Positions 14,541 to 21,204 of a stretch of 51,685 nt of DNA are shown here, piece after piece. This DNA comes from a virus: the IMG/VR virus record IMGVR_UViG_3300017989_000150, positions 1 through 51,685 of that record, one strand, 5' to 3'. Position numbers and translations under genes: made by a program. The first letter of the stretch is position 1, and the number at the start of each line of letters is the position of its first letter. Under the pieces are notes generated by a model, which had not been told where the DNA came from, did not search any database, and saw nothing but the letters and a program-made list of their open reading frames with translations.

Positions 14541-15590
14541 TCACTTGGCCTCTGGGGGTCGGCCTCTTTTTCCATAGAACACAATGTGGTTGTTCTCATG
14601 CCGTCGGTAGTTCATCCCCCACAGAACAGCTTGGATGAACTTGGCGAAGCGCCCATAGGTGCTGATTCCGCGAAAGCCTTCTCTCTGTTTTGGAGAGAGG
14701 CTAGTAGTGATCCTGGGCAGCGCCTTGAAGAGCTCCACGTTGTCGACGCCACGGTCCTCGAACATTCCGAACAGAATTGCCGCAAACGTCGTGGCAGCGA
14801 AAGCTGTGAGGTGTGGAGTCTTGTGGAAATCCTTCCCGATTGGCCACCACTTGGCGCAAGCCTGGGCCGTCATGTCGATGACGGAATTATCAGCCTCGAG
14901 CCACAACTGCATCGGGATGACCACACCATCCTTATTGGCCCTCTTGATAGACGGTGTAGAAGCAGAGATCTCGAGCAGGTCTGCTCCATCTCCGACTCCG
15001 GCTTTGATCGCGTCAGCGATGAGGCGGCCCTTGATGATGGAACTCCACGAGAATGGAGTCCACGACCCTTTCGAGTACTTGGGCCTGAGGTCGTATTTCT
15101 CGAAGACAGCAGGCCAAGGTGAGAAGTTCGACTCCGAGTGCAAGATATCATCGAAGTTCTGCGGCTTCACCCGGGTAGAGTTGAGGTGGTTGTAGAGAGC
15201 TCGGAGTTCTTGGACAGTGTAGAGATGTACCCCCCACTTCCAGATGATGGCAAGGAACATGCTCGGGCCGTTGACTGAATCCGTCCCGTAGAGGCGGTGG
15301 TGGCCGTCGAGGATCTTGTAGACGGCTTCGTAGTTGTCCACGGCCGGAGCTCTTTCAAGCAGGTGGATGATACTCCCTTGGAGGTCAGTCCACACTCCCA
15401 GCAGGTACTTGACGTGGCTCGTGTCAATCTCCCGGTTTTGGAGACCCCTGCCATCATTCCCGCCAAGGGGTATGTACTTGTTCCCATACTCTCCCGGCAT
15501 GACGACGATTGGTACGGCCTTCACTCCCAGCATTCTCTGCATCAACCCTTCAACTAGGTCTGGGTCTCCCTCAATTGTTTCTCTCGGCAT
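14541..15590 (-). CDS. ParB/Srx-fold DGHHR-type protein
   Basis: A 349-residue protein. The segment ILDGHHRLYG (Asp95-Arg99) after an NREIDTSHVKYL stretch matches the conserved box of the ParB/sulfiredoxin fold, as in the ParB N-terminal and DGQHR (DndB-like) groups. Members are CTP-dependent clamps, nucleases or regulators of DNA modification. The long C-terminal region (110-349) is not the usual ParB HTH. It is a single-gene transcription unit with its own promoter block and terminator. Its role may be segregation, DNA modification control or regulation; the sequence does not decide. ATG 15590 follows GGAGAGTCACT. Confidence 0.7.
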   Translation of the reverse strand: MPRETIEGDPDLVEGLMQRMLGVKAVPIVVMPGEYGNKYIPLGGNDGRGLQNREIDTSHVKYLLGVWTDLQGSIIHLLERAPAVDNYEAVYKILDGHHRLYGTDSVNGPSMFLAIIWKWGVHLYTVQELRALYNHLNSTRVKPQNFDDILHSESNFSPWPAVFEKYDLRPKYSKGSWTPFSWSSIIKGRLIADAIKAGVGDGADLLEISASTPSIKRANKDGVVIPMQLWLEADNSVIDMTAQACAKWWPIGKDFHKTPHLTAFAATTFAAILFGMFEDRGVDNVELFKALPRITTSLSPKQREGFRGISTYGRFAKFIQAVLWGMNYRRHENNHIVFYGKRGRPPEAK

Positions 15591-15659
15591 AGTGACTCTC
15601 CAAAATATGGTCCTCCTGTTACACTCGGGTTCCCGGTTAAGCTCCGGGTAGCTATCCCC

Positions 15660-15666
15660 CTTATAC
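15660..15666 (-). promoter_or_regulatory. GTATAAG promoter-like motif in an 18-bp conserved block
   Basis: Second copy of the block at 14489-14506, here 69 bases upstream of ATG 15590 and directly after the hairpin at 15676-15700. Confidence 0.68.
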
Positions 15667-15675
15667 TAAGAGAGA

Positions 15676-15700
15676 AGCGCGGGCTGTCGTGGCCCGCGCT
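15676..15700 (-). terminator. Hairpin terminator before promoter
   Basis: AGCGCGGGC (15676-15684) pairs perfectly with GCCCGCGCT (15692-15700) around a 7-base loop. It lies six bases beyond the stop of the 15707-16582 gene and is followed on the minus strand by TCTCTCTTAG. Confidence 0.72.
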
Positions 15701-15706
15701 CCTGCT

Positions 15707-16582
15707 CTACTTGCGCCTCCTGCGCTTCTTGCTACGCCCCCTCCTCGAGCGCGACTCCTTCCACTGTTTGAACGCTGACTTGCTGATGGCCGCCGGCTGC
15801 AGCGAGATCCTGAAGTCGTCGACCTTGATCTCCTCCCCGTCGCCACGAAGGTGCTCTTGGACCGTCGTGAGCCCTCCGGACGGGGTTCGACGATGGTGCT
15901 CCCGTACCCAATGTAGCAGGGCCTTTCTCCTCTGCCCTGGGATGGTGTCCCTGAGACGCATGAGCCTGCGCGCCGCCTCCAGGTCGGGTAGCGGCATGTC
16001 TATGGAGGTGTCCTTCAAGCCTGCCAGGGAGATGCGTGCTCTCCACAGAGGCCCGAAAGCGACAGACAACGAGTACGCCGCCTTGATGTTGTTGATGCCC
16101 TCGGGAGAGTTGTCGAAGAAGTTCCACTTGCGTCGCAAGCGGTCCCACTCTGTCCAGCCGCGCTTCGGGCCCCACCCTATCCACGCGCCGCCGGTCATAC
16201 TCTTCGTGTACTCGTTGACGTGGACAGCTTCCAACATCCAGCCTGTGCGAATGCCCCCCACCTTCTCTCCCTGGGGACCTATCATCGGAGAGACTCGGTA
16301 GATCTCGCAGCGGACCTCGCTGCCGTCCACTACGTACTTGGCGTAGGACACGCCGCTCTTGGGTAGCTTGATCTGTTGGGGCTTCCACATGTCTGGGTGC
16401 GGGATGGCCATCCCGTTCCAGGTGTTGGAGAGTATCGGGTAGGCGTTCCACTTCCCGATACGGTCAGACTCCCACCCAGACCCCTCGTCGGGGTCTCGGC
16501 AGAGCACGTACATCAGCACAGTCTCAATCTCTTTCCCTATGTCCACCTCCTGGTGTGTGTCATCGTCAATCCCTAGTAGCAT
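15707..16582 (-). CDS. Hypothetical protein with basic C-terminal tail
   Basis: A 291-residue protein with many glycines, tryptophans and prolines in its first 150 residues, which gives it the look of a globular, conserved domain. The C-terminal 25 residues are almost all R, K and S (ending RSKKRRRRK), probably for nucleic-acid binding. I do not recognise the family. The start is ATG 16582 in a TGATG overlap with the upstream stop. It is the last gene of the operon starting at 20164 and lies before the ParB-like gene, from which it is separated by a terminator. Confidence 0.74.
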   Translation of the reverse strand: MLLGIDDDTHQEVDIGKEIETVLMYVLCRDPDEGSGWESDRIGKWNAYPILSNTWNGMAIPHPDMWKPQQIKLPKSGVSYAKYVVDGSEVRCEIYRVSPMIGPQGEKVGGIRTGWMLEAVHVNEYTKSMTGGAWIGWGPKRGWTEWDRLRRKWNFFDNSPEGINNIKAAYSLSVAFGPLWRARISLAGLKDTSIDMPLPDLEAARRLMRLRDTIPGQRRKALLHWVREHHRRTPSGGLTTVQEHLRGDGEEIKVDDFRISLQPAAISKSAFKQWKESRSRRGRSKKRRRRK

Positions 16583-16890
16583 CACGGGCCTCCTCTGGTG
16601 TCGTGTTCGTACTTCCAGCGCTCCCAGGCAGCCTCTGCTTCGGCCTCCCTGAAGTCCTCCTCGTAGGACTCGTAGAGCTTCTCCTCTGCCTGCTTCGCCT
16701 CTTCTTCGGTGAGCTCGACATTCGGCTCGACCTTGGTGATCTCGGCGTAGCCGCCCTCGGCCGGGTAGCAGTTCTCGGGCGGGCCGGAGAGCTTTGCCGG
16801 CACGTAGGGCTCAATGTCCCCCTCGATGACGAGCTCGATCTCCTCATCGTCCCGCTCAATCATGAATTCGATGGTCGCGCTTGGTCTCAT
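16582..16890 (-). CDS. Small acidic protein
   Basis: A 102-residue, strongly acidic protein: beta-like N-terminal half and an E/A-rich helical C-terminal half. No family recognised. ATG 16890 overlaps the upstream TGA (ATGA), and its stop overlaps the next start, so translation is coupled on both sides. Confidence 0.68.
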   Translation of the reverse strand: MRPSATIEFMIERDDEEIELVIEGDIEPYVPAKLSGPPENCYPAEGGYAEITKVEPNVELTEEEAKQAEEKLYESYEEDFREAEAEAAWERWKYEHDTRGGP

Positions 16891-17570
16891 GGGTCCACCA
16901 CCTTCACGATCTCGCCTTCGCGCACCAACTTCGTCGTGCCTGTCTTGTCGAAGCGGACCCTGACCTTGCCTCCCTTGGTGACTCCGAAGATCTTCCCTCG
17001 ATCGCCGTACTCGGCATGGATAAAGTCGTCGGGAGTTACCCAGGGCCGTTCTTCGTCGATGGCCACGTTGGTATCGCCCTTACTCGTCTCGCTCTCTACG
17101 AGGCGCTTCGTGGCCGCCACGACTGTCCCGACCCCATAGGGGAAGCTCTCCGAGGGTTCGGCACCCTCTCGCCACCGGACTTTGAGGTCGACCTCGACCT
17201 TCAACTCGAGGCAGGTGATCTCGGTCCCGCAGTCTTCGTTGTCGCAGCACACGTACCAGTCATCCCAACCAAGTTGGGCATCTCCATTGGCGGGCGAGAG
17301 CTTGGGGTAGCTCAAGTGCCAGTCGGTGAGGTCCCGAGAGCAGGCGTACCCGCAGATCGGGCACGTCCACTTGATCGTGATGGGGATGCGCTGGCGTTTT
17401 GCCCCCTCTGCCCAATCAGGGTTGGGAACTCGCCGCAGCTTGAGTGCCTCTATCAACTTCTCCTCCTCTGTTTTTAGGTCCTCGCACTCCTGGCAGAACT
17501 CTGGGAGCTGGTCCTCTCCACGCTCTCGCCGGATCCAGTTACACCCGATACAGTCGGTGAACCTCCTCAT
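16887..17570 (-). CDS. Zinc-ribbon protein with C-terminal SH3-like beta domain
   Basis: A 227-residue protein. The N-terminus has CIGC (residues 8-11) and CQEC (26-29); the middle has CPIC (69-72) with a further Cys, then CCDNEDC (about 107-113), suggesting two zinc ribbons. The last 50 residues (DRGKIFGVTKGGKVRVRFD and following) look like a small SH3/Tudor-like beta barrel. Its role is unknown; nucleic-acid or ribosome interaction would fit. ATG 17570 overlaps the upstream TGA. Confidence 0.7.
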   Translation of the reverse strand: MRRFTDCIGCNWIRRERGEDQLPEFCQECEDLKTEEEKLIEALKLRRVPNPDWAEGAKRQRIPITIKWTCPICGYACSRDLTDWHLSYPKLSPANGDAQLGWDDWYVCCDNEDCGTEITCLELKVEVDLKVRWREGAEPSESFPYGVGTVVAATKRLVESETSKGDTNVAIDEERPWVTPDDFIHAEYGDRGKIFGVTKGGKVRVRFDKTGTTKLVREGEIVKVVDP

Positions 17571-17947
17571 GAGTGCCCCCCTGTTCCGCATGGTCCACAC
17601 ATCGGAGGCTTTCCCATCACATCTGTTGACTCGCACAAGACACACTTGGGGGCGTCGGGGTCCGGGATCTCGCCAACCCCTTCGCACTCTGGGCAATCGT
17701 CAGAGTTCCCAGAGATGTCATCGAGGATCCCTCTGCCTCCACAGATAGGGCAGAGCTTGTTCCCTTCGGCCGCGATATCGCACTTGGAGCAGTAGCCTCC
17801 GACGACGGCTACCCCCTCCCCGCACTTGTCGCAGGGAGGGGGTTCGAAAGGAGGAGTCTCGCTATCCAGCTTGGCTACGACCCGAAGGTCGACACACCCA
17901 TCCCCATGGAGCTCCAAGGACTCGACGTGGTAGTTCGCCTCCATCAT
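17567..17947 (-). CDS. Small multi-zinc-knuckle protein (DnaJ-type repeats)
   Basis: A 126-residue protein with at least ten cysteines in CxxC pairs: CDKC, CSKC, CPICGGRG, CPECEGVG, CVLC, and CGPC at the end. The CPICGGRG...CPECEGVG pair is the DnaJ cysteine-rich repeat pattern, so one zinc site of that kind is likely, with rubredoxin-like knuckles around it. No J-domain is present. ATG 17947 has a weak upstream site (ACCGG). Confidence 0.68.
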   Translation of the reverse strand: MMEANYHVESLELHGDGCVDLRVVAKLDSETPPFEPPPCDKCGEGVAVVGGYCSKCDIAAEGNKLCPICGGRGILDDISGNSDDCPECEGVGEIPDPDAPKCVLCESTDVMGKPPMCGPCGTGGHS

Positions 17948-17962
17948 CCGGTGGAAGTTGAG

Positions 17963-18076
17963 CTATTGAAGCAGGATTGAAGCAGCATCCTCTCGAGGTA
18001 CCCTGCGTTCCTCCTCTGTCTCATCCATAGCCCACTCGAGGTCGGCGAGGGCCTTCTCCTTGGCACTTGAGCTCAT
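17963..18076 (-). CDS. Very small helical protein
   Basis: A 37-residue frame, charged and helical, starting at ATG 18076 behind GGAGGCCACA and overlapping the upstream stop in an ATGA junction. The coupling and ribosome site support it as a real gene despite its size. Function unknown. Confidence 0.55.
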   Translation of the reverse strand: MSSSAKEKALADLEWAMDETEEERRVPREDAASILLQ

Positions 18077-18273
18077 TGTGGCCTCCAGCGGTCGATGAAT
18101 TCCAAGACCTTCCGGCCGAGCTTGGTGAGTATGTACTTGTGCCCATTGCAGGTAGAGCACTCTCGCTCTAGCTGAGTCGGGTTCCTGACGAACTCAACCC
18201 GGCTCCGGGGGCTTCCTCTGTCGTAAGCCCAGCTGCAACAGTCGTCGCAGACCTTGTCAAATCGGATCTTCAT
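18073..18273 (-). CDS. Small zinc-knuckle protein
   Basis: A 66-residue protein with CDDCC near residue 9 and CSTC near residue 39, spaced as one zinc ribbon, followed by a basic helical end. ATG 18273 follows GGAGAACC and overlaps the end of the upstream gene by 17 bases. Confidence 0.68.
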   Translation of the reverse strand: MKIRFDKVCDDCCSWAYDRGSPRSRVEFVRNPTQLERECSTCNGHKYILTKLGRKVLEFIDRWRPQ

Positions 18274-18412
18274 GGTTCTCCATGTCTGGTAGGTGTTTGT
18301 TCATGTCCTCCAAGATATTGGCCTCGAGCGTAGTCAGCTCATCCACCGGGATTGCCAACAGCTGCTCGTGCCACGCCTTGACGAGCTGGTACCAGCCCTC
18401 TGCAGTCTTCAC
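18257..18412 (-). CDS. Small helical protein, GTG start
   Basis: A 51-residue helical protein. GTG 18412 is chosen because it overlaps the TGA of the upstream gene (GTGA) and has GGAGGACAC directly before it; the frame is open further up but would then cover that gene. No family recognised. Confidence 0.58.
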   Translation of the reverse strand: MKTAEGWYQLVKAWHEQLLAIPVDELTTLEANILEDMNKHLPDMENHEDPI

Positions 18413-18717
18413 GTGTCCTCCATAAAGTGGTCGATCCAGTTTCCTGGCGGATGCTTGGGCTTGTCTTCGACCTCGACTCCCAGCCACCGTCCGATAGCCG
18501 CTTGGATTCCCCACCCGTCAATGTCTGTATTGTTGAATCGGCTACCCAAATCGGGAATCTCTGTGAGGATTCGTTGGAATAGAATCTCAGCCTCCTTCGC
18601 CCGGGCGAAGAGGAGGTTCTCGCTCTCGTAGGCGGCACAGAGAGGACAAGTTTTCCCCTCTTCCCAAGTGACCGAGATGTTGATGTGGTCCTCACACACC
18701 CGCTTCACCAACACCAT
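18409..18717 (-). CDS. Small protein with CPLC knuckle
   Basis: A 102-residue protein with CPLC near residue 24 after a WEEGKT stretch, then a helical region. A single CxxC with an upstream Cys and a His (CEDH) could form one zinc site. Two adjacent ATGs (18720 and 18717) are possible; the second has the better spacing to GGAGGTGA. Confidence 0.64.
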   Translation of the reverse strand: MVLVKRVCEDHINISVTWEEGKTCPLCAAYESENLLFARAKEAEILFQRILTEIPDLGSRFNNTDIDGWGIQAAIGRWLGVEVEDKPKHPPGNWIDHFMEDT

Positions 18718-19127
18718 CATTCACCTCCCTCAGGATCGTCCTTCTGTTCCCACCCGAGCTCGTGGGCCAGCCAGCCGACCTGGACGCCCAAAGCCTCGAG
18801 TTTCATGCGGATGTCCTTCAGGTGTGTGTCGGCGATATCGACGACGAGCTTGAGATTGTGCTCGAGGTCTTCGAGCAGCTCACGTTCGTAGGCCTCGGCC
18901 ATCTCCGAGACTTCCTCCCACTTGTCTTTAGGCTGCAACCCCTGCCAGCGGTGGCGGCAAGCATCCCCACTGATGATGAGAGACGATTTGTAGGCCATCG
19001 TTGCAGCCACAGAGGACCAGAACTCTTTCTGGTACTTGAACTGGTCTTCCATCCCCTGGAGAGTATCGACGACCTCGCACAAGGTCTGGTCCTCTTCTTC
19101 GGTCCATTGGTGTCGTTGATTACTCAT
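18717..19127 (-). CDS. Myb/SANT-like DNA-binding protein
   Basis: A 136-residue protein. Residues 6-64 follow the Myb/SANT pattern: WTEEEDQTL (Trp8), a central FWSSVA (Trp37) and CRHRWQGL (Trp61), with the three tryptophans at the spacing of a trihelical Myb repeat. The rest is a helical, probably coiled-coil, region suited to dimerisation. Such domains in phages are usually DNA-binding; the target is unknown. ATG 19127 overlaps the preceding gene by eight bases. Confidence 0.66.
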   Translation of the reverse strand: MSNQRHQWTEEEDQTLCEVVDTLQGMEDQFKYQKEFWSSVAATMAYKSSLIISGDACRHRWQGLQPKDKWEEVSEMAEAYERELLEDLEHNLKLVVDIADTHLKDIRMKLEALGVQVGWLAHELGWEQKDDPEGGE

Positions 19128-19626
19128 TCTCCACTCCTATGACGATGTAGTTCCCTGGGACACCTGCCGGCCGGGCGAGACCTGCTTCGACCTTCTCCTG
19201 CATGAACCGCTGGCAGACGTGTGGGTCGAGGCACAGGCCTTCGACCAGGTCCCAGTGCTTCACCCGCGCGCCGGGCTCCATCCTGTCCCAGAACATCTCC
19301 AGCTCGTCCTCAGAGTTGATGTTCGTCGGAGCTGCGTCCCCGAACTCCCCAACAGTGTCGAAGAGCCACTGCATCCACGCGACCGGCCAGCGCTTCCTCA
19401 TCTCCTCTTGGTGCTCTTCCCCGTGAACAGCACAAGCTACCCCGCCGTGGCAGAACATCTGGGTGAAGTAGATGCAGTCTTCGATGAACTCTCTTGGCAC
19501 TGCGGGTGGAAGCCCATCCTCTGTGCAGACCTTGTCGTAGACCTCCGCCGCCGCCTCGAGGTCCTCCAGGGAGATCTCGTCGGCCTCGGGGTTCCTCTTC
19601 TGGGTTGGGTGGGTGTCAGTACTCAT
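19120..19626 (-). CDS. Hypothetical acidic protein with Cys/His residues
   Basis: A 168-residue acidic protein of unknown function; scattered cysteines and histidines (IYFTQMFCHGGVACAVHGEEH at the centre) could bind a metal. The start is ATG 19626 behind GGGAGGTGACGCCG, overlapping the upstream gene by 11 bases; GTG 19635 is an alternative without a proper site. Confidence 0.68.
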   Translation of the reverse strand: MSTDTHPTQKRNPEADEISLEDLEAAAEVYDKVCTEDGLPPAVPREFIEDCIYFTQMFCHGGVACAVHGEEHQEEMRKRWPVAWMQWLFDTVGEFGDAAPTNINSEDELEMFWDRMEPGARVKHWDLVEGLCLDPHVCQRFMQEKVEAGLARPAGVPGNYIVIGVENE

Positions 19627-20164
19627 CGGCGTCACCTCCCATCACGTCGTCGAGCCAGACGACGTAGGCATCGTCGATGTCCATGACGTTGGGGTCCTTC
19701 TCGTGCCGGCGCTTCTGCATCTCCCGGAAGGCGAGGTTACCGAGGATGATGTAGGGTCGGATGTCGAGCTCGGGGATGCCACTTCCCACGCCGACGGAGG
19801 GGAACCCCGCCTTCTTCAGGTGGATGGCAGCCAGGCCGCGCTTGAACAGGAACTCGACGAAGATGTCCTCGAGGTTCTCCACCGGGGTCTGCCACCAGTT
19901 GACCAGCAGGCCGTCGATGTCGTCCTCATTCACATCATGTTCCTCATCATCCAGCGCGCCGAAGCAGAAGATGATGAGCCCATCCATGATGCCGAGGGAG
20001 GGATCCTCCTTCATCCGCGGGACGGCGTGGTAGAGGCGCTCCAGGCCCTTCGAGGGGTTCAAGTAGACGGAGCTCGCCGGCAGGGGAAAGCTCACGACGT
20101 TGTCGGTGGCCTCTGCATCCTCGACTTCATCAACGGGGACTTGTTCTTTGGTTTCATCGCTCAT
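19616..20164 (-). CDS. Hypothetical acidic protein, operon leader
   Basis: A 182-residue acidic protein without recognised motif, with a long E/D-rich N-terminus and a hydrophobic central part (MDGLIIFCFGALDDEEHDV). ATG 20164 follows AGGAGGATCT. The GTATAAG motif is only 26 bases upstream, inside the repeat-rich divergent regulatory region, so this gene heads the largest left-arm operon (to 15707). Confidence 0.72.
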   Translation of the reverse strand: MSDETKEQVPVDEVEDAEATDNVVSFPLPASSVYLNPSKGLERLYHAVPRMKEDPSLGIMDGLIIFCFGALDDEEHDVNEDDIDGLLVNWWQTPVENLEDIFVEFLFKRGLAAIHLKKAGFPSVGVGSGIPELDIRPYIILGNLAFREMQKRRHEKDPNVMDIDDAYVVWLDDVMGGDADEY

Positions 20165-20370
20165 AGATCCTCCTGTATGATTGCTCCGACCTTATACCAA
20201 ACTTGTCAATCTTACCACGGGAGTAAGAGAATCTTACCAAACTTGTCAACTTTGCCGTGAGGGGAAGGGAAGGTAAGTGACGATTTTCTTTTCTAGTCGT
20301 TCGACTTCACAAACAAGGTAAAGGTAAGTTACTCTCAGAAGGCGGTAGGTTTGACAAGATCGGGAAGATT
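20165..20370. promoter_or_regulatory. Divergent regulatory region with repeated operator-like sites
   Basis: No gene is present. TACCAAACTTGTCAA occurs at 20195-20209 and again at 20235-20249, 40 bp apart; a reverse copy of its core, TTGACAAG, lies at 20351-20358. GTAAGA/TCTTAC form a palindrome at 20223-20237, and GGTAAGT recurs at 20272-20278 and 20323-20329. The first 15-mer overlaps the GTATAAG promoter, so a repressor bound there would block it. The gene at 20371 could encode that protein. Confidence 0.6.
20191..20197 (-). promoter_or_regulatory. GTATAAG promoter-like motif
   Basis: Minus-strand GTATAAG 26 bases before ATG 20164, overlapping the first operator-like repeat. Confidence 0.62.
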
Positions 20371-20670
20371 GTGGGACTGAAAGGCAAAGCACGACAGACC
20401 AGGACGACGACCGAGGAGGAGATTCGTATCCTCGGTCCCCTCGATGTCCTACGTCGGGGTGGGAGGATGAAGGAGCTCACTGTCCGGATACCGGAGAGGA
20501 GCTACACGGGCCTCCGGAGGGCTTGCTCGAGACTCGAGCGTCACGCCCGTGAGAACGACGTCACCCTGAAGAAGGAGATCACCCCCGAGAGCTTGCTCGA
20601 AGTCCTGGTGTACTGGTACGTCTCTACAGACGGCGAACCGGACCTCATGGGGCGCCTGGAGGACGTATAA
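20371..20670 (+). CDS. Putative ribbon-helix-helix regulator
   Basis: A 99-residue basic protein. After a flexible basic N-terminus, KELTVRIPERSYTGLRRA (residues 34-51) looks like the beta-strand and first helix of a ribbon-helix-helix domain, followed by ITPESLLEVLVYWYV as a second helix. Its location beside the repeat-rich region makes autoregulation plausible. GTG 20371 with GGGAAGATT upstream is the apparent start. The stop codon TAA is part of the GTATAAG motif that leads the next gene. Confidence 0.55.
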   Translation: MGLKGKARQTRTTTEEEIRILGPLDVLRRGGRMKELTVRIPERSYTGLRRACSRLERHARENDVTLKKEITPESLLEVLVYWYVSTDGEPDLMGRLEDV

Positions 20671-20671
20671 G
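20665..20671 (+). promoter_or_regulatory. GTATAAG promoter-like motif overlapping a stop codon
   Basis: Plus-strand GTATAAG that shares its TAA with the end of the 20371-20670 gene; it lies 53 bases before ATG 20725. Confidence 0.6.
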
Positions 20672-20724
20672 TAGGTAGGAGACATCCGGTGCTCCGCCTA
20701 CAACCCTGAATCAGGAGAATCACC

Positions 20725-21177
20725 ATGAAGAAGCTCATACCGTTGATCGTTGGTCTTGGCTGTGCTGCCCTTGCCGTTGTCCTAGTCGTCTCGGGGGCCG
20801 TTGGGGGAGAACATGTCCCTCAGTGGGCAGAGGGGTGTCATTCCTGTGAATGTACCGCCGAAATTCGGGAGGAAGGTGGGGAGTGCTGGTGTGAGGGAGA
20901 CGACATCAGATGGATGAGGGTCAACAACGACGTCACCGAGTACGTCAGCAACTCCGAAGACGTGTCTGTCGTCCGGATGTACTTCTTGCTCGACCCGGAG
21001 ATCGAGTTCATCTCAGAGATCGTCACCGAGTATTCGGGGGGTCGTCCGACGAGACGGCTCTACGACGGCGAGAACCCCTCCAGCTCGTCCGCCATCAGGC
21101 CCGACGGAGAAGTAGACGTCGTATGTCGGGTAGAATGGGGAGGCCCTCAGATGGGCTACCAGGAGCTCTGTCAGTAA
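20725..21177 (+). CDS. Exported or membrane-anchored cysteine-rich protein
   Basis: A 150-residue protein: MKKL then a hydrophobic stretch (residues 4-27) typical of a signal peptide or membrane anchor, followed by an extracytoplasmic-looking region with about seven cysteines, five of them in the first 40 residues after the anchor (CHSCEC and CWC). Disulfide bonding is likely. A role at the cell envelope, such as superinfection exclusion, is only a guess from the topology. ATG 20725 follows AGGAGAATCACC; it has its own GTATAAG. Confidence 0.72.
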   Translation: MKKLIPLIVGLGCAALAVVLVVSGAVGGEHVPQWAEGCHSCECTAEIREEGGECWCEGDDIRWMRVNNDVTEYVSNSEDVSVVRMYFLLDPEIEFISEIVTEYSGGRPTRRLYDGENPSSSSAIRPDGEVDVVCRVEWGGPQMGYQELCQ

Positions 21178-21204
21178 CATCAGGCAGCAGGGCAGGTCGT
21201 CTTA

